Source: Massilia sp. PDC64 (GTDB lineage Bacteria; Pseudomonadota; Gammaproteobacteria; Burkholderiales; Burkholderiaceae_D). Taken from it: 64,000 nt of DNA. This document shows, in pieces, positions 8,845 to 17,053 of this stretch. The notes under the pieces were generated by a model. The model worked only from the letters and a program-made list of their open reading frames with translations. It made no database searches and had not been told where the DNA came from. Where the stretch lies: assembly GCF_900101265.1 (NCBI RefSeq), contig NZ_FMZS01000013.1:124001-188000 (forward strand). The letters are read 5' to 3'. Within the stretch, counting starts at the first letter, position 1; the number at the start of each line of letters is the position of its first letter. Position numbers and translations under genes: made by a program.

Positions 8845-10146
8845 TCAGTACTTGTGGGCGTACAGACGGACCCGGTCGCCGACGCCGAGCAGGCGCAGCA
8901 AAGCGGCGACGGGATGGTTCAGGTCGCGCAGCACGACCTCGCGCCCGTCCTGGGCCAGCGTGCGCAGGTGCGTGGCGAGGGCGTTCGCGGCCGCGTAATC
9001 GATGCGGGCGAGCCGGGACCCGTCCAGCACGAGGGCGGGGTGGCGCGCCGCGTGGTCGGCGATGGCGGCCAGCAGCGGCGCGCTGTCGCCGCGGATCGTG
9101 GCCGGCAGCAGAAAGCGGTCGGCCGCCGTCGCCGGACCGGCGGCGAGGCTCACGGCAGCGCGCTTCGGTGCCTCGAAGGATGGCGGCGAGACTTCGAAGG
9201 TGACGCAATAATCCATTGCGGTCTCCTCGAAATCCTTTTCGCGGTTCGTCAGCAGCAGCAATTCCAGCAGCAGCAGCCAGGGCGCCTCGCCGGCGCCGCG
9301 GTCGCCGATGGCCAGCATCGGGCGCAGCACCGCGACGAGGTGGTCGGCGCCCGCCAGCACCAGTTCGCGTCCCGCCTTGCGCAGGGCCTGCAGCGCGTCC
9401 AGCAGCAGGGCGCAGCCCGGCGGCGTCACCGCCGTGATTGCCTGGAATTCGAACCGGACGAGCGGACCGGGCGCGGTTGCGCGGGCGAGTTGCGCGCGGG
9501 CGAGCGGATCGTCGTCCAGGCGGCCGGACAGGGTAGCCGTCGGGATCGCCCCGGCAAGCTGGTGGTCGGGCGCGTGCGACGCGGCCGCGACGGGGTGATA
9601 CGTGGGCGGCGACGTTTCGAACCGGCTGGCGTAGTCGATCGCGATGCTTTCGAATTCGTGTTCGAGGCCCATGATCTGGAGCAGGTCGAACAGCATCCAC
9701 CACGGCAGGCGCTCGCTGCCCTGGTCGCGCACGTTCGTGCGCAGCAGCAGGGCGGCCGCCTCGAGCTGGTCGTTGGCGTACAGGATCGCCGCTTCCTCGA
9801 CGACGGGGGCGCTGGACGGCGTAGCGGCCGCGTCCGGCGTGTCATCCTGGCCCGGCAGGATGTCCGTATTCGGGTCGGGCGGTGGCGCGCCGGCAGCGGC
9901 CGGAGGACGCCGGTTGCCGGCCCAGGCATCGTCGTCGAAGATGGCGGAGGTCATCTCCAGTTCGATCGCGTCGATCTTGGCCGCGGTGGCGCGGGCGATC
10001 TCGCGCTGGCGTTCGCGTTCCGCCTCGGTATCGAGCGCCAGCCGTGTGACGGGGCCGGCTGCAAGCGGATTGTCCGGGCGCGGGCGGACGTCCGCACCCG
10101 CAAGCGGTGCGTCGCCTTTTTTCTTCAGGAAATCGAAGAGCCCCAT
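8845..10146 (-). CDS. STAS-domain-like protein with an internal duplication
   Basis: A 433-residue cytoplasmic protein of unproven function. Residues 1-140 begin MGLFDFLKKKG and are charged then Pro/Ala-rich linker. Residues 150-281 and 290-424 form two copies of one module. Each has a helical part with a Trp at the start, a DY...F.SPP signature (DYASRFETSPPTY and DYCVTFEVSPPSFE), then a beta-alpha STAS/MlaB-like part (LVLAGADHLVAVLRPMLAIGD; VVLRDLNHPVAALLRLLGVGD). It is expressed on the minus strand between dksA and hslV, with a terminator separating it from dksA. STAS folds usually mediate protein contacts in regulation. No signal peptide or membrane helix is seen. Confidence 0.7.
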   Translation of the reverse strand: MGLFDFLKKKGDAPLAGADVRPRPDNPLAAGPVTRLALDTEAERERQREIARATAAKIDAIELEMTSAIFDDDAWAGNRRPPAAAGAPPPDPNTDILPGQDDTPDAAATPSSAPVVEEAAILYANDQLEAAALLLRTNVRDQGSERLPWWMLFDLLQIMGLEHEFESIAIDYASRFETSPPTYHPVAAASHAPDHQLAGAIPTATLSGRLDDDPLARAQLARATAPGPLVRFEFQAITAVTPPGCALLLDALQALRKAGRELVLAGADHLVAVLRPMLAIGDRGAGEAPWLLLLELLLLTNREKDFEETAMDYCVTFEVSPPSFEAPKRAAVSLAAGPATAADRFLLPATIRGDSAPLLAAIADHAARHPALVLDGSRLARIDYAAANALATHLRTLAQDGREVVLRDLNHPVAALLRLLGVGDRVRLYAHKY

Positions 10147-10312
10147 CCCGTCCTTGTCCGCGATCGTTAGCCGGCCGAGACATTAGCATGGCGGCGCGGA
10201 CGGCGCGGTGCGCACGCCTGAGCTGCGTCAAGTCGCCGGCGATTCTTCAAGTGTATCCGATAGGAAATAATTCGTGCGCACGAACCCAGAGCCAATAACG
10301 GCCCCAAAAACA

Positions 10313-10341
10313 AAAAAGCATGCGGCGGGCGCATGCTTTTT
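10313..10341 (-). terminator. Rho-independent terminator downstream of dksA
   Basis: A perfect 12-bp inverted repeat (10313-10324 with 10330-10341, core GCATGCG/CGCATGC) closes on a 5-nt loop, with A and T runs at the outer ends. It can therefore work in either direction. It lies 18 nt past the dksA stop and isolates dksA from the STAS-like gene. Confidence 0.85.
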
Positions 10342-10359
10342 CATCGAAGCGTACGACGA

Positions 10360-10812
10360 TCAGTCACCGTACAGTTTCTGCTTCAGCTCGCGGCGCTGCT
10401 GGGCTTCCAGCGACAAGGTCGCGGTCGGACGAGCGATCAGGCGCGGGATGCCGATCGGTTCGCCGGTTTCCTCGCACCAGCCGTATTCGCCGGACTCGAT
10501 CGCGGCCAGCGATTGCTGGACCTTCTTGAGCAGCTTGCGCTCGCGGTCGCGGGTACGCAGCTCGAGCGCGTGCTCTTCCTCGATGGTGGCGCGGTCGGCC
10601 GGATCGGGAACGAGTACCGTTTCGCGCAGGTGTTCCGTCGTTTCGCCTGCGTTTTTCAGCAGTTCCTTTTCGAGCTCCTGCAGGCGGTTCTTGAAGAACG
10701 CCAGCTGGGCCGGGTTCATGTAGTCGTCGTCGCTCATGGCCCGAATTTCTTCTTCCGTCAGGAGGCGTTCTTCGGGCTGCGCAACGGTATTCGGTTTCGT
10801 TGTTTTAGTCAT
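10360..10812 (-). CDS. dksA: DksA-type RNA polymerase-binding transcription factor lacking the zinc cysteines
   Basis: A 150-residue secondary-channel factor that works with ppGpp on RNA polymerase to tune rRNA and amino-acid promoters. The coiled coil spans about residues 34-105, and its tip carries the D-x-x-D pair (Asp70 and Asp73 in PDPADRA). The globular end keeps GIPRLIARPTA, but the canonical C-x2-C-x17-C-x2-C zinc site is reduced to Cys113, Thr116, Ser134 and Ala137. This matches the Zn-independent 'C-minus' DksA paralogues described in Pseudomonas. It is next to a COG0523 GTPase, also typical. Whether it is the cell's only DksA cannot be told from this window. Confidence 0.92.
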   Translation of the reverse strand: MTKTTKPNTVAQPEERLLTEEEIRAMSDDDYMNPAQLAFFKNRLQELEKELLKNAGETTEHLRETVLVPDPADRATIEEEHALELRTRDRERKLLKKVQQSLAAIESGEYGWCEETGEPIGIPRLIARPTATLSLEAQQRRELKQKLYGD

Positions 10813-10961
10813 GACTTCACTTACCTTTGATACGACAGAGTTTCCATTTTATCAGCTAACTCAGCGGTTACCATTGCTTCGGTGTGCGCGTGGTGTCAGC
10901 TGCCGTGACCGTTGTTCAGTCGTTCAACCACAGGGTGCAAGCACCATAGAACCGGGGTAGT

Positions 10962-12014
10962 TTATACCAAACACTGTTCCAATCCGCGAATAAAGACATC
11001 TTTCGGTAAATTTTTACCTATAAATACCATCTTGCTGCCGCGCGGTTCGCCATCCGCCCACTTTGCACCGAGGTCGCTGCCCATGATTTGATGCACGCCT
11101 TGGAAGACGACCTTGCGATCCGCGCCCGCCATCGACAGCACACCCTTGTAACGCAGCATGTTCGGCCCGAACACTTGGACCATGCTGCCGAGGAATTGAT
11201 CCAGACGCTCGGGGTCGAACGCGCGCTCGCTCTTGAACACGAATGCCGCGATGTCGTCGCTGTGGTGGCCATGATGGTGGTCGTGGCTGTGGTCGCAGGC
11301 TTCCGTGTGCACGTGGTCGTGATCATGATGATCGTGGCCATGATCGTGCGCCTCTTCCGTCGTGAGGAAGGCGGGGTCCAGCTCCAGCTTGTCGTTCAGG
11401 TTGAAACCGCGCAGGTCCAGTACGTCGCTGATCGGGGCGCGGCCGAAATCCGACGTGCTGATCGGTGCGCGCGGGTTGATGCGGCGGATGCGCGCCTTCA
11501 GTTCCTCGACGGCGGCGGCGTCCACGAGGTCGGTCTTGGACAGCAGGATCTTGTCGGCGAAACCGACCTGGCGCTGGGCTTCCTCGTGGCGGTCCAGCTG
11601 GTCCATGGCGTGGCGGGCGTCCACGACAGTGACGACGGCGTCGAGCAGGTAGTGCGCGCCCACTTCCTCGTCGACGAAGAACGTCTGGGCCACCGGGCCC
11701 GGATTGGCGAGGCCCGTCGTCTCGATGACGACGCGGTCGAAGCTGATTTCGCCGGCCTCGCGCTTGCGTGCCAGGTTCGTCAGGGCGACGATCAGGTCGC
11801 CGCGCACGGTGCAGCAGATGCAGCCATTGTTCATTTCGACGATCTGCTCGCTCGGGTCCTGCACGAGGATCTCGTTGTCGATGTTTTCCTGGCCAAATTC
11901 ATTTTCGATGACGGCGATGCGCAGGCCGTGCTCCTCCTGCAGGATGCGGTTGAGCAACGTGGTTTTGCCGGCGCCGAGAAAGCCGGTGAGAATGGTGCTT
12001 GGGATCAATTCCAT
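10962..12014 (-). CDS. CobW/COG0523-family P-loop GTPase with His-rich metal-binding stretch
   Basis: A 350-residue G3E-family GTPase thought to insert or ferry metals, often zinc. Walker A is GFLGAGKTT at residues 11-19, and the family metal site CICC is at residues 65-68. A switch/Walker B region (VVIETTGLANP) follows, then a linker between domains extremely rich in His and Asp (about residues 222-255), then the CobW C-terminal domain. It lies upstream of dksA on the same strand with 149 nt between, so dksA may share its transcript or have its own promoter. No Zur box was recognised. Metal specificity is inferred only. Confidence 0.92.
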   Translation of the reverse strand: MELIPSTILTGFLGAGKTTLLNRILQEEHGLRIAVIENEFGQENIDNEILVQDPSEQIVEMNNGCICCTVRGDLIVALTNLARKREAGEISFDRVVIETTGLANPGPVAQTFFVDEEVGAHYLLDAVVTVVDARHAMDQLDRHEEAQRQVGFADKILLSKTDLVDAAAVEELKARIRRINPRAPISTSDFGRAPISDVLDLRGFNLNDKLELDPAFLTTEEAHDHGHDHHDHDHVHTEACDHSHDHHHGHHSDDIAAFVFKSERAFDPERLDQFLGSMVQVFGPNMLRYKGVLSMAGADRKVVFQGVHQIMGSDLGAKWADGEPRGSKMVFIGKNLPKDVFIRGLEQCLV

Positions 12015-12126
12015 ATGTCGCTGTCCAATGGTGTGCGCCGTTCCGGCCGCAGGGAATCGGAAGATTATGCCGGAATTTGCGAATCGTCACCACCCGGCAT
12101 GCCGTGCCTGCCTGCGGCGGGCCTGC

Positions 12127-13065
12127 CTACTTGCGTTTTGCGCGCGGATGGGCCTTGTCGTAGACGGCGGCGAGGTGCTGGAAGTCGAGTGATGTATAGA
12201 TCTGGGTCGACGTGATGCTGGCGTGGCCCAGCAGTTCCTGCACGGCGCGCAGGTCGCCCGAGGATTGCAGCACGTGCGAGGCGAACGAGTGGCGCAGCAC
12301 GTGCGGGTGCACGTGGACCGGCATGCCGGCCTTGTGCGCATGGGCTTTCAGGCGGTACTGCACGACGCGAGGGCTGATGCGTGTGTCGCGCGCCGACAGG
12401 AACAGCGCGGCGCTGCCGTCGCGTGCCGGCGGACGCACGGCCAGCCACGCCTCCAGCGCCGTGCGCGCGGGACCGCCGACGGGGACGCGGCGCATCTTGT
12501 TGCCCTTGCCGGTGACGACCACTTCCTGCGCTTCGAGTTCCAGCCAGCCGAGCGAGGCCGGTTGGCCATCCCGTGCCGGGACGTGGTGGACGTCGAGCCC
12601 GGCCAGCTCGGACACCCGCAGGCCGCTCGAGTACAGCAGTTCGAACATGGCGCGGTCGCACAACTCGGCCGGTTCGGGATGGCCGGACGTCGTCTTTTCC
12701 ATGAGCTGGACCGCATCGTCGACGGCCAGTGCCTTCGGCAGCCGCTTGGGGCGGCGCGGGGCACGCACGCCGTCGGCCGGGTTGGCGGCCAGCGGAACCT
12801 GGCGCGACAGCCAGTCGAAGAAGCCGCGCCAGCCGGACAGCTTGCGCGCGATCGATGCGGCGCTCTGTCCCTCGGCGTGCAGCTTCGCCGTGACGCGGCG
12901 GATGTCGAAATGGGTCAATGCCGCCCAGTCGGCCTGGCCGGTGAGCCGGGCCAGTTCGGCGAGGTCGCGGCGGTAGGCGGCGATCGTGTGGTCGGACAGC
13001 TGGCGCTGCGTCTTCAGCTCCGCCAGGTAGCGGCCGGTCCAGTCGTCGGCGGCCGGCGTGTCCAT
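12127..13065 (-). CDS. xerC: Tyrosine recombinase XerC
   Basis: Site-specific recombinase that with XerD resolves chromosome dimers at dif. It has 312 residues: an N-terminal SAM-like core-binding domain (about 10-95) and a catalytic domain with Arg150 (SSGLRVSEL), Lys187, His255 and Arg258 (HVLRHSFASH), His281 (LLGHASI) and nucleophile Tyr290 (STQIYTSLDF). All catalytic residues are in place. The DUF484 gene ends 1 nt before its start, the same arrangement as in many proteobacteria (DUF484-xerC). Nothing around it suggests a phage or integron integrase. Confidence 0.93.
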   Translation of the reverse strand: MDTPAADDWTGRYLAELKTQRQLSDHTIAAYRRDLAELARLTGQADWAALTHFDIRRVTAKLHAEGQSAASIARKLSGWRGFFDWLSRQVPLAANPADGVRAPRRPKRLPKALAVDDAVQLMEKTTSGHPEPAELCDRAMFELLYSSGLRVSELAGLDVHHVPARDGQPASLGWLELEAQEVVVTGKGNKMRRVPVGGPARTALEAWLAVRPPARDGSAALFLSARDTRISPRVVQYRLKAHAHKAGMPVHVHPHVLRHSFASHVLQSSGDLRAVQELLGHASITSTQIYTSLDFQHLAAVYDKAHPRAKRK

Positions 13066-13066
13066 G

Positions 13067-13732
13067 TCAGCCGAGCAGGGGAGCCAGTGCAGTGCTGGCC
13101 GTCTCGCCGATGTGGACGAGGAAATCCGTCGCCATCGCGGCGCCGAAGCGCTCCGGATCGGGCGAGCCGAGCACGAGCAGGCCGAAAGCGCTGCCGTTCG
13201 CGCGCAGCGGCAGCAGGACGGTCGAGCGCACGGTGTCCGCGCCCTCCAGCCAACCGACCGCTTCGAAGTCCTTGTTCGGGCCGCAGTACGGCGCGCGCAG
13301 GCTGCTGGCGAACAGGCGCACGTCTTCGGAGACGCCGTTCGTGTACCACGTGTCGGCGTGCTCGGGCGCCAGTTTCCACAGGCGCAGCGTGGCTTGCGGC
13401 ACGATGAAATGCTTGACGAGGCCTTCGGCGACGGCGGCCGGGATCTCGCCCGGCACGCGGGTGCGCAGCAATTGCTGGGTCCAGCCGTGGAAACGGTTGG
13501 CGATGGCCGCGTTTTCCTCGGCGTGGCGCACCAGCTCGGACATGCGCAGTTCCAGCGTGCGGTACTTGTCGCGCATGACTTCCATCTGGCGTTCCTGCAG
13601 CGAGACCGCCCGGCCCGTAAGCGGGCTCGACAGCTTTACTTCGCCCAGCAAGGCGGCGTGCTCGACGAAGAACTGTGGGTGGTCGAGCAGGTATTGGGCG
13701 ATGGCGGCGGAATCCAGTGTTGCGGCGGTCAT
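13067..13732 (-). CDS. DUF484 family protein
   Basis: A 221-residue cytoplasmic protein of the DUF484 family, with no assigned biochemical function. It begins with the family's helical segment (AAIAQYLLDHPQFFVEHAALL), then a coiled-coil stretch (LQERQMEVMRDKYRTLELRMSEL would lie at about 51-73). A GAF-like C-terminal domain from about residue 90 follows (TVLLPLRANGSAFGLLVLGS). It is coupled to xerC, starting the xerC transcript, with one nucleotide between stop and start. Confidence 0.88.
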   Translation of the reverse strand: MTAATLDSAAIAQYLLDHPQFFVEHAALLGEVKLSSPLTGRAVSLQERQMEVMRDKYRTLELRMSELVRHAEENAAIANRFHGWTQQLLRTRVPGEIPAAVAEGLVKHFIVPQATLRLWKLAPEHADTWYTNGVSEDVRLFASSLRAPYCGPNKDFEAVGWLEGADTVRSTVLLPLRANGSAFGLLVLGSPDPERFGAAMATDFLVHIGETASTALAPLLG

Positions 13733-13821
13733 GTGCGGCTTGCGAGATGGGTAGACTGCCCATTTTAACCGACAGCAATGGGTCGGCGCAGATTTCCGAA
13801 CGGCACTGTGCCATAAACGCC

Positions 13822-13853
13822 AAGGGCGGACCCGGTTGCCCAGGTCCGCCCTT
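13822..13853 (-). terminator. Terminator hairpin downstream of the porin gene
   Basis: An 11-bp perfect stem (13822-13832 with 13843-13853, AAGGGCGGACC/GGTCCGCCCTT) has a 10-nt loop and lies 38 nt beyond the porin stop. The minus-strand 3' flank has only a short T-run (GGCGTTTATGG), so efficiency is uncertain. Confidence 0.65.
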
Positions 13854-13890
13854 GCGGACAGCGTGCAGCGGGGTTGCCCCCGCGCTCAGC

Positions 13891-14964
13891 TTAGAACGAG
13901 TGGTTCAGGCCGACGTCGTAGTGGTTGACGGTCGGGGTAGCAGCAGCTGCGCCGGTCGCCTGGTTGAAGACGTTGGTCTTGCGCGATGCGTCGACGTACA
14001 GGTACGTACGCTTCGACAGGCTGTACTCGTAGCCCAGCGAGTACTGACGGGTGATCAGGTCGTGCAGGCGGACGTTTTCTTCCTGCTTCTTCAGACCGAA
14101 GCCAGCCAGCAGCTTGCCCGGGCCCACAGCGTAGGTCGCACCGATTTCAGCACCCTTGATGGTCGGACGCTGGGTGTTGGTGTGCTCCATGTTCTGGTGC
14201 GAGTAGGTACCCATCAGTTTCAGTTCCGGGGTCACCGAGAACGAACCTGCGACCGACCAGACCTTCGATTCGACGGCGTTGCGCTCGTAAGCCAGCATCG
14301 CAGCGGCCGGACCGTTGTTGTAGGTACCAGCGATCGAGAACGGGTTGGCCGAAGCCTGTGCGCCCGTAGCGTAGGTGGTGGCGCCAGCGCCGACGCCGGT
14401 CACGCCGCCGCCGTTGGCTTCTTTCGAGGCCCACGAAGCGTTCACCTGGAAGCCATTGGCGACCGGCGAGTTATAGAAGATCGCGTTCGAGATACGGTTG
14501 TTGTTCGGGCCGCTGCCGCCGACGTCCAGCGGAGCCGAGTTGAAGCCGGCGACCGAGATGTCGGTGTAGAAGCCGGCCGGGGTCGGCAGACCGTGCCACG
14601 GTTCGAACGAACCGACGATTTCCTGGAACGGGGTCAGGCCACGGCCCAGACGGATCATACCGAAGTCGCCCTGCAGGCCGACGCGGCTCTGGCCCTGGAA
14701 CAGCGGACGGCCGTTGTTCTCGGTGGTGCCGGTGTCCGGCTCGTAACGCATTTCGATTTGGAACAGTGCTTTCAGGCCGTTGCCCAGGTCTTCGGTGCCT
14801 TTGAAGCCCAGGGTGTTGGCGGCGCGCTTGCCGATGGCCAGGGTCTGGTCGGTACGCTTGACCATGCCGACGTCGACGTTACCGTAGATTTGAACAGCGG
14901 TTTGAGCTTGTGCCACACCGGCGAATGCGCCCAGCAGAGCGGCTGCCACGAGGGTTTTTTTCAT
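13891..14964 (-). CDS. General (Gram-negative type) trimeric porin
   Basis: Outer-membrane beta-barrel porin for small hydrophilic solutes, 357 residues. It has a signal peptide cleaved after MKKTLVAAALLGAFAGVAQA and the betaproteobacterial porin start QTAVQIYGNVDVGM. Alternating beta-strands run throughout (YEYSLSKRTYLYVDASR), and the last residue is Phe (HYDVGLNHSF), the C-terminal signal for barrel assembly. Codon use is strongly restricted, as expected of a very highly expressed gene. A candidate sigma-70 promoter lies about 95-125 nt upstream and a hairpin terminator downstream, so it is monocistronic. Confidence 0.93.
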   Translation of the reverse strand: MKKTLVAAALLGAFAGVAQAQTAVQIYGNVDVGMVKRTDQTLAIGKRAANTLGFKGTEDLGNGLKALFQIEMRYEPDTGTTENNGRPLFQGQSRVGLQGDFGMIRLGRGLTPFQEIVGSFEPWHGLPTPAGFYTDISVAGFNSAPLDVGGSGPNNNRISNAIFYNSPVANGFQVNASWASKEANGGGVTGVGAGATTYATGAQASANPFSIAGTYNNGPAAAMLAYERNAVESKVWSVAGSFSVTPELKLMGTYSHQNMEHTNTQRPTIKGAEIGATYAVGPGKLLAGFGLKKQEENVRLHDLITRQYSLGYEYSLSKRTYLYVDASRKTNVFNQATGAAAATPTVNHYDVGLNHSF

Positions 14965-15059
14965 CTTAATTTTTATCCTAAAAAGTGAATCGAAGGAATC
15001 CAGAGAGCATTGAGATTTTTATTAGTTGCTGAACACTCGGATGTGTGAACCTTAAATGC

Positions 15060-15089
15060 TTAATGCGTCAAGATTGTCTGATTTGTCAA
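15060..15089 (-). promoter_or_regulatory. Candidate sigma-70 promoter of the porin
   Basis: On the minus strand a perfect TTGACA (15089-15084) is followed by an 18-nt spacer and CATTAA (15065-15060). It would give an mRNA leader of roughly 90 nt in an AT-rich stretch. The gene-free stretch 14965-15447 (483 bp) otherwise holds only the hairpin and the weak small ORF listed separately. Confidence 0.45.
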
Positions 15090-15155
15090 TTATGACTGTT
15101 GCACTTGGTCGAAAGCCAATAAATCCAATCGTGCTGTTGTATTTTCGAAACGGCC

Positions 15156-15174
15156 GCGCCGGGAAACCCGGCGC
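15156..15174 (-). terminator. Short GC-rich hairpin in the porin/Sel1 intergenic region
   Basis: A perfect 8-bp stem GCGCCGGG/CCCGGCGC closes on an AAA loop. On the minus strand it is followed by a short T-run. It lies 3 nt after the stop of the doubtful 78-codon ORF and upstream of the porin promoter, so it could insulate that promoter. Confidence 0.45.
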
Positions 15175-15177
15175 ACC

Positions 15178-15414
15178 TTAAGGCTCGTTTAAGTTTCCAA
15201 ACATCATCATTCTCACCCCGTACCACGGCAGGGTTTGTGCGGGCTCAAAGGCCTTTGGAATCGTAGCCGAATCGCATCGCCGCGGCTTTAGACTCTGGCC
15301 CATCCGACGTCCATTGTTATCGCAGTGCGCGCCACATGAGCTCATCAGTAGCGCAACGCAAGCGATCTTCACGTATCTTCGTGCATTGTGCTTGCGACAT
15401 GGAACTGCGTACAT
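15178..15414 (-). CDS. Doubtful small ORF, possible lipoprotein
   Basis: A 78-codon frame divergent from the Sel1 gene. After a basic N-terminus (RKHNARRYVK) it has a short hydrophobic run ending LLMSSCG, which resembles a weak lipobox. It is followed directly by a hairpin. Against it, there is no clear ribosome site, and third positions are only about half G/C while neighbouring genes are far higher. It may be a recent acquisition or merely intergenic sequence. Confidence 0.25.
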   Translation of the reverse strand: MYAVPCRKHNARRYVKIACVALLMSSCGAHCDNNGRRMGQSLKPRRCDSATIPKAFEPAQTLPWYGVRMMMFGNLNEP

Positions 15415-15447
15415 TTCTTAGACGTCTCTAACATCCAGAAAAGAACG

Positions 15448-17037
15448 ATGGCAAATCGTGAAGAACTGGCGGTCATCCGCGGCGCGCGTGCCGGGCGCGT
15501 CGAATCGCAACTGGCCCTGGGCCGGCTCTACCTGTTCGGTAGTGCCGGACTGCCGAAGAGCCTGCCCACGGCCCTGCACTGGCTCGACCGCGCCGCACAG
15601 CAGGGTTGCGATGAAGCATGGCAATTGATCGGGAACCATATTCCGGTCGATCTCGCGCGTGACAGTCCGCAACCGGTCACCGGCTGGTACGAGCTGGCCT
15701 ACGACGGCGGCCTCGTGCGCGCCGGGCTCGTCTACGCCCAGCTCGTGCTGGGCGCGCTGAACGACGGCCAGTGCACGCCGGCCCAGCGCGCCAAGGCGCT
15801 ACGCGCGCTGGAAGACGCGGCCCGTGCCGGGTTCCCGGAAGCGCAGTGGCTGCTCGCGCGCGAGCACGGCGCCGCGCCGCCCGAGACGGACGAGCCGGTT
15901 GTCCGCGCGCCTGTGGCCAGCCCCGTGGGCCAGCGCTGGCTGCGCCAGGCAGCCGACAGCGGCGTCGGCGCCGCGCAGTTCGCCCTGCTGGAGCAGGACT
16001 GGAACGCGGGCCGCTGGTCCGCCTGGCTGGAGCGGGCGCTCCCGCTGGCCCGTGCCCTGGCCGGTTCCGATGCCGCCCAGGACCACACGGCCGCCCGCCT
16101 GGCGCCGGACGAGGTGCTGCTGCTGTCGCGCTGTGCCCGGCTCGTTGCCGCCAACGAGGCGCCGCACGACGTCGGCCAGGATGAACTGCTGCGGTTCTGG
16201 GAAATCGCCGCGGCCGAACAGGACCGCCATGCCCAGTTCGCGCTCGGCCTGTGGTGCGCCCGCATGCGGGTGGACGGCAAGCGGATTCCCGGCAGCCATG
16301 GCGCGGCCAACTTCAAGAAGGCGGTGCGCTGGCTGACGCAGGCCGGCGAGCAGGGCCTGGCCGAAGCCTGGTACGCCCTGTCGCGTATTTATATCAAGCC
16401 GGAATTCTCCCAGCGTAATGTCTTGGAAGCGCAGAAGTACCTGGAGCGCGCGGCGGAGATGGGCTATCGCGATGCCCAACTCGAATGCGGGAACGCGGCG
16501 TGGCGCGCGCGGCGCGAGAACGAGAACAACGACGTGCGCGCGCTGTTCTGGCTGCAGAAGGCGGCGGCGCAGGGTTGTCCCAAGGCCGCGGCTGCGCTGC
16601 GCAAGCTGGCGCCGCGCCAGCCCGGCGCCTGGAAGGACCTGGGTGGACTGGCCGGGCGCGACCTGGCGGCCCATCCGCTGCTGGCCGCGCGCCTGGAGCT
16701 GGCGGTGACGTTCGGCCTGAGCCGGGCCGAAGCGCTGCTGCTGGATATCCGCAGCGCCGACCGCGGCCACTGCCTCGTGATCGACATCCGCGCCAGCTAC
16801 GGGCGCAGCCGGCGCCGGCTGATTTCGGTGGAAACGGTGCAGGAACGCCAGCTGCTCGACCGCGTGGCGCTCGTGTTCGAGAACGTCGATTGCGGTCCGG
16901 GCGGACCGGAAGGGAATTATCGCCAGCGCCTGTACCGGTTGCGCAGCCTGTTGCCGGAGATGACGAGTGCCGAGTCCCGCGCGGAGGAACCGGAAGAGTC
17001 CCCGGCGCCGGACGGCGATTACTCGCTGGCCGCTTGA
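15448..17037 (+). CDS. Sel1/TPR-repeat protein with a C-terminal unassigned domain
   Basis: A 529-residue cytoplasmic protein (no signal peptide). About six Sel1-like helical repeats run from residue 10 to 405, with signatures such as ALHWLDRAAQQGCDEAWQLI, AVRWLTQAGEQGLAEAWYAL and ALFWLQKAAAQGCPKAAAAL. The last 125 residues (from about GRDLAAHPLLAARLEL) are not repeats. They contain a mixed alpha/beta segment (GHCLVIDIRASYGRSRRRLI) and a basic patch. Sel1 proteins usually scaffold protein complexes. I chose the ATG at 15448 (AGAAAAGA before it) over an in-frame start at 15388. It converges with dapF, 16 nt apart. Confidence 0.75.
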   Translation: MANREELAVIRGARAGRVESQLALGRLYLFGSAGLPKSLPTALHWLDRAAQQGCDEAWQLIGNHIPVDLARDSPQPVTGWYELAYDGGLVRAGLVYAQLVLGALNDGQCTPAQRAKALRALEDAARAGFPEAQWLLAREHGAAPPETDEPVVRAPVASPVGQRWLRQAADSGVGAAQFALLEQDWNAGRWSAWLERALPLARALAGSDAAQDHTAARLAPDEVLLLSRCARLVAANEAPHDVGQDELLRFWEIAAAEQDRHAQFALGLWCARMRVDGKRIPGSHGAANFKKAVRWLTQAGEQGLAEAWYALSRIYIKPEFSQRNVLEAQKYLERAAEMGYRDAQLECGNAAWRARRENENNDVRALFWLQKAAAQGCPKAAAALRKLAPRQPGAWKDLGGLAGRDLAAHPLLAARLELAVTFGLSRAEALLLDIRSADRGHCLVIDIRASYGRSRRRLISVETVQERQLLDRVALVFENVDCGPGGPEGNYRQRLYRLRSLLPEMTSAESRAEEPEESPAPDGDYSLAA

Positions 17038-17053
17038 ATCACATCGTGATTAT

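Noticed and set aside
10813..10961. Zur box between cobW and dksA
   Set aside because: No palindrome resembling the ATGTTATAACAT-type consensus; only a short GGTGC/GCACC hairpin near 10934-10945.
12127..13065. Integrase of a mobile island
   Set aside because: The recombinase pairs with DUF484 in the standard chromosomal XerC context and is not next to tRNA or cargo.
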